Assembly: GCF_017303215.1 (NCBI RefSeq)
Contig: NZ_JAEMWU010000001.1
Coordinates: 2,108,001-2,172,000, forward strand
Direction: 5' to 3'
Source: Microbacterium esteraromaticum
Lineage (GTDB): Bacteria > Actinomycetota > Actinomycetes > Actinomycetales > Microbacteriaceae
Length of the DNA stretch: 64,000 nucleotides
Below are positions 60,212 to 64,000 of the stretch, in pieces (the first letter of the stretch is position 1; every line of letters begins with the position of its first letter). Both the position numbers and the translations under genes were made by a program. The notes under the pieces are model-generated. The model did no database searches and had not been told where the DNA came from. It saw only the letters and a program-made list of their open reading frames with translations.

Positions 60212-62764
60212 GTGCCTGGAGAAAACCTCACTCGTAGCGAGGCGCAGGAGCGCCGTTCCGTCATCGACACGCAGTCTTACGAGGTCTCGCTCGACCTCAC
60301 GAAGGGCGCCGAGGTGTTCGGCTCCCGCAGCGTCGTGCGCTTCACCGCGACCCCCGGAAGCTACACCTTCATCGACCTGATCGCGAAGGACGTGCGCGAG
60401 ATCACGCTCAACGGCGAGCAGATCGACCCCGGCCAGGCTTTCGCCGACTCGCGCATCGCCCTCGGCGACCTGCAGGCCGAGAACGTGCTGATCGTCGACG
60501 CCGACTGCCTGTACACCAACACCGGTGAGGGTCTGCACCGCTTCGTCGACCCGGTCGACGGCGAGGTCTACCTGTACTCGCAGTTCGAGGTGCCCGACTC
60601 ACGCCGCGTCTTCGCTGTGTTCGAGCAGCCCGACCTCAAGGCGACGTTCCAGTTCACCGTCACCGCGCCGTCGGCGTGGAAGGTCGTGTCGAACTCGCCC
60701 ACCCCCGAGCCGATCGTGCATGACGACCCGGCGACCGCGACGTGGGGCTTCGAGCCGACGCCGCGCATCTCGTCGTATATCACCGCGCTGGTCGCGGGCC
60801 CTTACGAGTCCACGTTCTCCGAGCTGACCAGCTCGTCGGGCAAGGTCATCCCGCTGGGCGTGTACGGCCGCAAGAGCCTGTGGGAGCACCTCGACGCCGA
60901 CTACATCTTCGACAAGACCCGCCAGGGCTTCGCCTACTTCGAGGAGAAGTTCGGCGTCGCCTACCCGTTCGAGAAGTACGACCAGCTGTTCGTACCGGAA
61001 TTCAACGCCGGTGCGATGGAGAACGCCGGCGCCGTCACCTTCACCGAGACCTACGTCTTCCGCAGCAAGGTGACCGACGCCGTCAAGGAGCGTCGCGTCG
61101 TGACGATCCTGCACGAACTGGCACACATGTGGTTCGGTGACCTGGTCACGATGAAGTGGTGGAACGACCTCTGGCTGAACGAGTCGTTCGCCGAGTGGGC
61201 GTCGACCATCGCCACGGCCGAGGCCACCGAGTGGACTGAGGCGTGGACCACCTTCAACGCCATGGAGAAGACCTGGGCCTACCGTCAGGACCAGCTGCCC
61301 TCCACGCACCCGATCGTCGCCGAGATCAATGATCTGCAGGACGTGCAGGTCAACTTCGACGGCATCACCTATGCCAAGGGCGGCTCCGTACTCAAGCAGC
61401 TCACCGCCTGGGTGGGCATCGAGGCGTTCTTCGCCGGTGTGTCGCAGTACTTCCAGAAGCACTCCTGGGGCAACACCGAGCTCAGCGACCTGCTCGTCGA
61501 ACTCGAGCAGACCAGCGGCCGCGAGCTGACCGGCTGGGCCGAGAAGTGGCTCGAGACCGCCGGCGTGAACACGCTCAGCCCGGTCATCGCCGAGGACGCC
61601 TCGGGCACGATCACGCGCTTCGCCGTCACCCAGACGGCACCGGCCGACTACCCGACGATCCGACCGCACCGCCTCGGCATCGGCTTCTACGACCTCGACG
61701 GCGGCGCGCTCGTGCGCAGCCACTACGTCGAGGTCGACATCGACGGCGACCGCACCGAGATCCCCGAGCTGCAGGGCCTCAAGCGTCCGGCCATGGTGCT
61801 GCTGAACGACAAGGACCTCGCCTACGCGAAGATCCGCCTCGACGAGCAGTCGCTGGCCACGGCGATCGAGCACCTCGCCGACATCAGCGACCCGCTCGCG
61901 CGCTCGCTCGTGTGGGGCGCCGCCTGGGATCAGACCCGCGACGCCGAGACCGCGGCACGCGACTACATCGACCTCGTCCTGGGCAACATCGGCCGCGAGA
62001 GCGAATCGACCACGGTGCGCACCACGCTCGCCCAGTTGCAGCTCGCCGCTGGATCGTACGTCGACCCGGCCACGCGTTCGGCGGCCCGTGAGAAGGTGGC
62101 CGACGGACTGTGGGCGCTTGCTCAGCAGGCAGAGTCCGGCAGCGACAGCCAGCTGCAGCTGGTGATGGCCTTCGCGAACTCCGCCACCACTGCCGAGCAC
62201 GCTGGCATCATCGGACGCCTGCGCTCGGGTGAGGACACCCTGCCGGGGCTCGACGTCGACGCAGACCTCTCATGGCAGCTGCTCATCGGTCTGGCCGCGG
62301 CGGGCGCCACCGACGCCACGACGATCGATGCGGCCCTCGCCGCCGACAACACGTCCAAGGGCGCCGAACTGGCCGCACAGGCTCGCGCGACCCTGCCGAC
62401 GACGGCCGACAAGAAGGCCGCCTGGGCGTCGCTGATCGACAACGCCGACCAGCCCAACACGATCGTGCGCTCCACGGCATTCGGCTTCGTGCACCCCTCG
62501 GGTGTCGACGTGCTCGGCGATTTCATCCAGCCGTACTTCGACATGCTGCTGCCGATCTGGGAGGGCCGCACCTACCAGATCGCCGATTACCTGGTCGTGG
62601 GTCTGTACCCGCGCTCGCTCGCCAGCGTCGAGCTGCGTGACGCCACGCGTGCGTGGCTGTCCGACAACCAGGACGCCGCGCCCGCGCTGCGTCGACTGGT
62701 GCACGAGAACCTCGCCGACGTCGAGCGTGCTCTCGCCGCGCAGAAGCGCGACGCCGACAGCTGA
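60212..62764 (+). CDS. pepN: Aminopeptidase N (M1 family)
   Basis: An 850-residue zinc aminopeptidase that removes N-terminal residues from peptides in the cytosol. GAMENAG at about residues 267-271 is the M1 exopeptidase motif; the zinc motif is HELAH at 301-305 with the third ligand in LNESFAEW. The C-terminal helical domain follows (residues about 520-850). GTG at 60212 with GGGAG 9 nt upstream; TAGGCT at 60135-60140 is a likely -10. Single gene, closed by a 17-bp hairpin. Confidence 0.95.
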   Translation: MPGENLTRSEAQERRSVIDTQSYEVSLDLTKGAEVFGSRSVVRFTATPGSYTFIDLIAKDVREITLNGEQIDPGQAFADSRIALGDLQAENVLIVDADCLYTNTGEGLHRFVDPVDGEVYLYSQFEVPDSRRVFAVFEQPDLKATFQFTVTAPSAWKVVSNSPTPEPIVHDDPATATWGFEPTPRISSYITALVAGPYESTFSELTSSSGKVIPLGVYGRKSLWEHLDADYIFDKTRQGFAYFEEKFGVAYPFEKYDQLFVPEFNAGAMENAGAVTFTETYVFRSKVTDAVKERRVVTILHELAHMWFGDLVTMKWWNDLWLNESFAEWASTIATAEATEWTEAWTTFNAMEKTWAYRQDQLPSTHPIVAEINDLQDVQVNFDGITYAKGGSVLKQLTAWVGIEAFFAGVSQYFQKHSWGNTELSDLLVELEQTSGRELTGWAEKWLETAGVNTLSPVIAEDASGTITRFAVTQTAPADYPTIRPHRLGIGFYDLDGGALVRSHYVEVDIDGDRTEIPELQGLKRPAMVLLNDKDLAYAKIRLDEQSLATAIEHLADISDPLARSLVWGAAWDQTRDAETAARDYIDLVLGNIGRESESTTVRTTLAQLQLAAGSYVDPATRSAAREKVADGLWALAQQAESGSDSQLQLVMAFANSATTAEHAGIIGRLRSGEDTLPGLDVDADLSWQLLIGLAAAGATDATTIDAALAADNTSKGAELAAQARATLPTTADKKAAWASLIDNADQPNTIVRSTAFGFVHPSGVDVLGDFIQPYFDMLLPIWEGRTYQIADYLVVGLYPRSLASVELRDATRAWLSDNQDAAPALRRLVHENLADVERALAAQKRDADS

Positions 62765-62781
62765 CAGCTGACATCGACTCT

Positions 62782-62822
62782 GAGGGGCTCTTTCCGCGTC
62801 CAGCGCGCGGAAAGAGCCCCTC
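62782..62822 (+). terminator. Terminator after pepN
   Basis: GAGGGGCTCTTTCCGCG and its perfect 17-bp complement with a 7-nt loop, 17 bp after the pepN stop. The mscS -10 begins 3 bp after it. Confidence 0.85.
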
Positions 62823-62824
62823 AC

Positions 62825-62830
62825 TAGACT
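62825..62830 (+). promoter_or_regulatory. -10 hexamer TAGACT, leaderless mscS
   Basis: TAGACT ends 7 nt before the ATG at 62838, directly after the pepN terminator. The -35 would fall inside the hairpin sequence. Confidence 0.55.
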
Positions 62831-62837
62831 CAGGGAC

Positions 62838-63920
62838 ATGCTGCCCTTCCCCTTCACGACGGACCCCGAGGCGCCCGTCGACCTGGGCTTCTGGAACGAT
62901 CTGTGGGAGTCGTCCGTTGCCGCGCTGAGCACGATCGGCGGAAAGCTGGCGCAGATCGCGATCATCATCGCCATCTGCGTCGCGTTGTCGTTCGTGCTGC
63001 GCCTGGTGATCAGACGCATCGTTCATCGGATCGTCAGCAACGCCAAGTCAAAAGCCGACGTCGCCGACACCGTGGCGCTGGAACGCTCACCGCTGGCAGA
63101 TATGCGTCTGGTGCAGCGCACGCGCACCCTCGGCACGATCCTGCAGAACATGGTCAACGTGATTCTGGTGATCGTCGCCCTGATCCTGATCGTCAGGGCC
63201 ATCGATCAGGACATCCTCGGTTCGCTGACGCTGATCACGGCCGCTATCGGTGCCGGTCTCGGCTTCGGCGCCCAGAACATCGTCAAGGATGTCCTCAACG
63301 GCATGTTCATCGTCGCCGAGGATCAGATCGGCATCGGCGACGTCGTCGATCTCGGCCTGGCCTCGGGCGTCGTCGAGTATGTCAGCGTGCGCATCACCCA
63401 GGTGCGCGATGTCAATGGCACGCTCTGGTACGTGCGCAACGGCGAGGTCACCCGCATCGGCAACATGTCGCAGGGCTGGGCACGCGCGATCGTCGACCTG
63501 GGTGTCGCCGCCGATGCCGATCTCGATCAGGTCGAGCAGACACTGCTGCACACCGCCGAAGAGCTCGCGAAGGACCCGAAGTGGCGCACCCGCGTGATCG
63601 AGGCGCCCGAGGTCTGGGGGCTGGAGTCGATCGACGGGGACGCACTGGTGGTGCGCGTCGTGCTGAAGACCAGGGCAAACGCCCGCGACGACGTCTCGCA
63701 GGAACTCCGCCGACGGTTGCGCACCGCGTTGCTGGCGCAGGAGGTCGCTGTACCGAGCATGGCCGCGGTCACCGTCACGGGGCCCGACAGTGCCCGCCGC
63801 GTAAGGGGAGCGAACCCGCCGATGACACGCCCCAACGCCATCACCGGCGTACCGCCGGTCGCCGAACGCGGCATCTGGCGTCGCAAGAAGTCCACTCCGC
63901 AGGAAGGCGAAACGCAATGA
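62838..63920 (+). CDS. mscS: MscS family mechanosensitive ion channel
   Basis: A 360-residue small-conductance channel. An amphipathic N-terminus and membrane helices at about 35-58 and 95-120 lead to the pore helix LITAAIGAGLGFGAQNIVKDVLNG, the canonical Ala/Gly-rich TM3. The soluble beta-domain starts EDQIGIGDVVDLG and has VRNGEVTRIGNMSQGW. The C-terminal ~50 residues are basic and disordered. The stop overlaps the next start (ATGA). Confidence 0.93.
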   Translation: MLPFPFTTDPEAPVDLGFWNDLWESSVAALSTIGGKLAQIAIIIAICVALSFVLRLVIRRIVHRIVSNAKSKADVADTVALERSPLADMRLVQRTRTLGTILQNMVNVILVIVALILIVRAIDQDILGSLTLITAAIGAGLGFGAQNIVKDVLNGMFIVAEDQIGIGDVVDLGLASGVVEYVSVRITQVRDVNGTLWYVRNGEVTRIGNMSQGWARAIVDLGVAADADLDQVEQTLLHTAEELAKDPKWRTRVIEAPEVWGLESIDGDALVVRVVLKTRANARDDVSQELRRRLRTALLAQEVAVPSMAAVTVTGPDSARRVRGANPPMTRPNAITGVPPVAERGIWRRKKSTPQEGETQ

Positions 63921-64000
63921 CGTTCTACGACGAAGTCGGCGGCCACGACACGTTCCGACGCATCGTCGATGTGTTCTACCGCGAGGTCGCTCTCGATCCG
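63917..64000 (+). CDS. Group II truncated hemoglobin (N-terminal fragment, 3' end outside window)
   Basis: The first 28 residues, MTFYDEVGGHDTFRRIVDVFYREV, match the conserved start of actinobacterial truncated hemoglobins of the TrHbO type (YDEVGG-TF--IV--FY--V). Heme ligands are not in the window. ATG overlaps the mscS stop by 4 bp, so translation is coupled. Confidence 0.8.
   Translation, partial: MTFYDEVGGHDTFRRIVDVFYREVALDP

Overview
The window is one contiguous piece of a high-GC actinobacterial chromosome, most likely Microbacteriaceae and probably Microbacterium or a close relative. The basis is gene content and order: DUF4191-RDD-glnA1 followed by glnE and glnA2, which is the mycobacterial/actinobacterial nitrogen block; aceE-fasR-fabD-fabH-acpP-fabF; a coproporphyrin-type ferrochelatase with C-terminal cysteines; DUF3145; polyphosphate glucokinase; many GTG starts; and many apparently leaderless genes. 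Almost everything looks chromosomal and vertically inherited. I see no prophage, transposase, CRISPR array or rRNA.

Layout. 1-1.2 kb: the start of a membrane protein with a pseudokinase-like N-terminus, cut by the window edge. 1.35-11.4 kb, nitrogen block: DUF4191, a RimK-RCK_C ligase divergent from a RimB-like retropepsin, RDD protein, glnA1 under a near-perfect GlnR box, a nested palindrome, then a leftward unit SPOR-like/glnA2/glnE/lipid kinase. 11.4-16.5 kb: ppgK, RNase P RNA (leftward), a polA-like protein, a zinc-ribbon coiled-coil protein, YchJ, an aldo/keto reductase. 16.5-28 kb, envelope and stress region: GAP protein, a multi-pass protein, SHOCT, DUF6325, SulP, AI-2E family protein, a second DUF6325, a large LuxR/LAL regulator, DUF998, a second AI-2E protein whose 3' end lies antisense to tRNA-Val. 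28-36.5 kb, acetyl-CoA to fatty acid block: aceE, fasR, fabD, fabH, acpP, fabF, DUF3145. 36.6-40.8 kb: an oxygenase-like gene behind a DtxR/IdeR-type box, and a DUF262/DUF1524 protein lacking the nuclease histidine, coupled to an S33 hydrolase. 40.8-49 kb: BrkB and two surface proteins, one a 2142-residue DUF11-repeat adhesin with a LATTG sorting signal. 49-52.3 kb: glpF, glpK, tRNA(CAT). 52.3-64 kb: gamma-carbonic anhydrase divergent from dps, amidohydrolase, PaiB, AGCS symporter, Nei2, rpiB, ferrochelatase, pepN, mscS and the start of a truncated hemoglobin.

How the parts work together. GlnR (not encoded here), GlnA1, GlnE and GlnA2 form the glutamine synthesis and adenylylation circuit. 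AceE makes acetyl-CoA, and the PucR-type regulator FasR sits between aceE and the type II fatty acid synthase genes it is known to activate in Streptomyces. Iron links the oxygenase-like gene, dps and the ferrochelatase, and two of these carry related DtxR-type boxes. Regulation is readable from the sequence: at least ten genes have a TAnnnT hexamer 6-7 nt before the start codon (leaderless mRNA), and most convergent or operon-end junctions hold strong GC-rich hairpins without T-runs. The least explained items are the DUF262/DUF1524-hydrolase pair, the SulP-DUF6325-SHOCT cluster with its LAL regulator, and the nested palindrome after glnA1.
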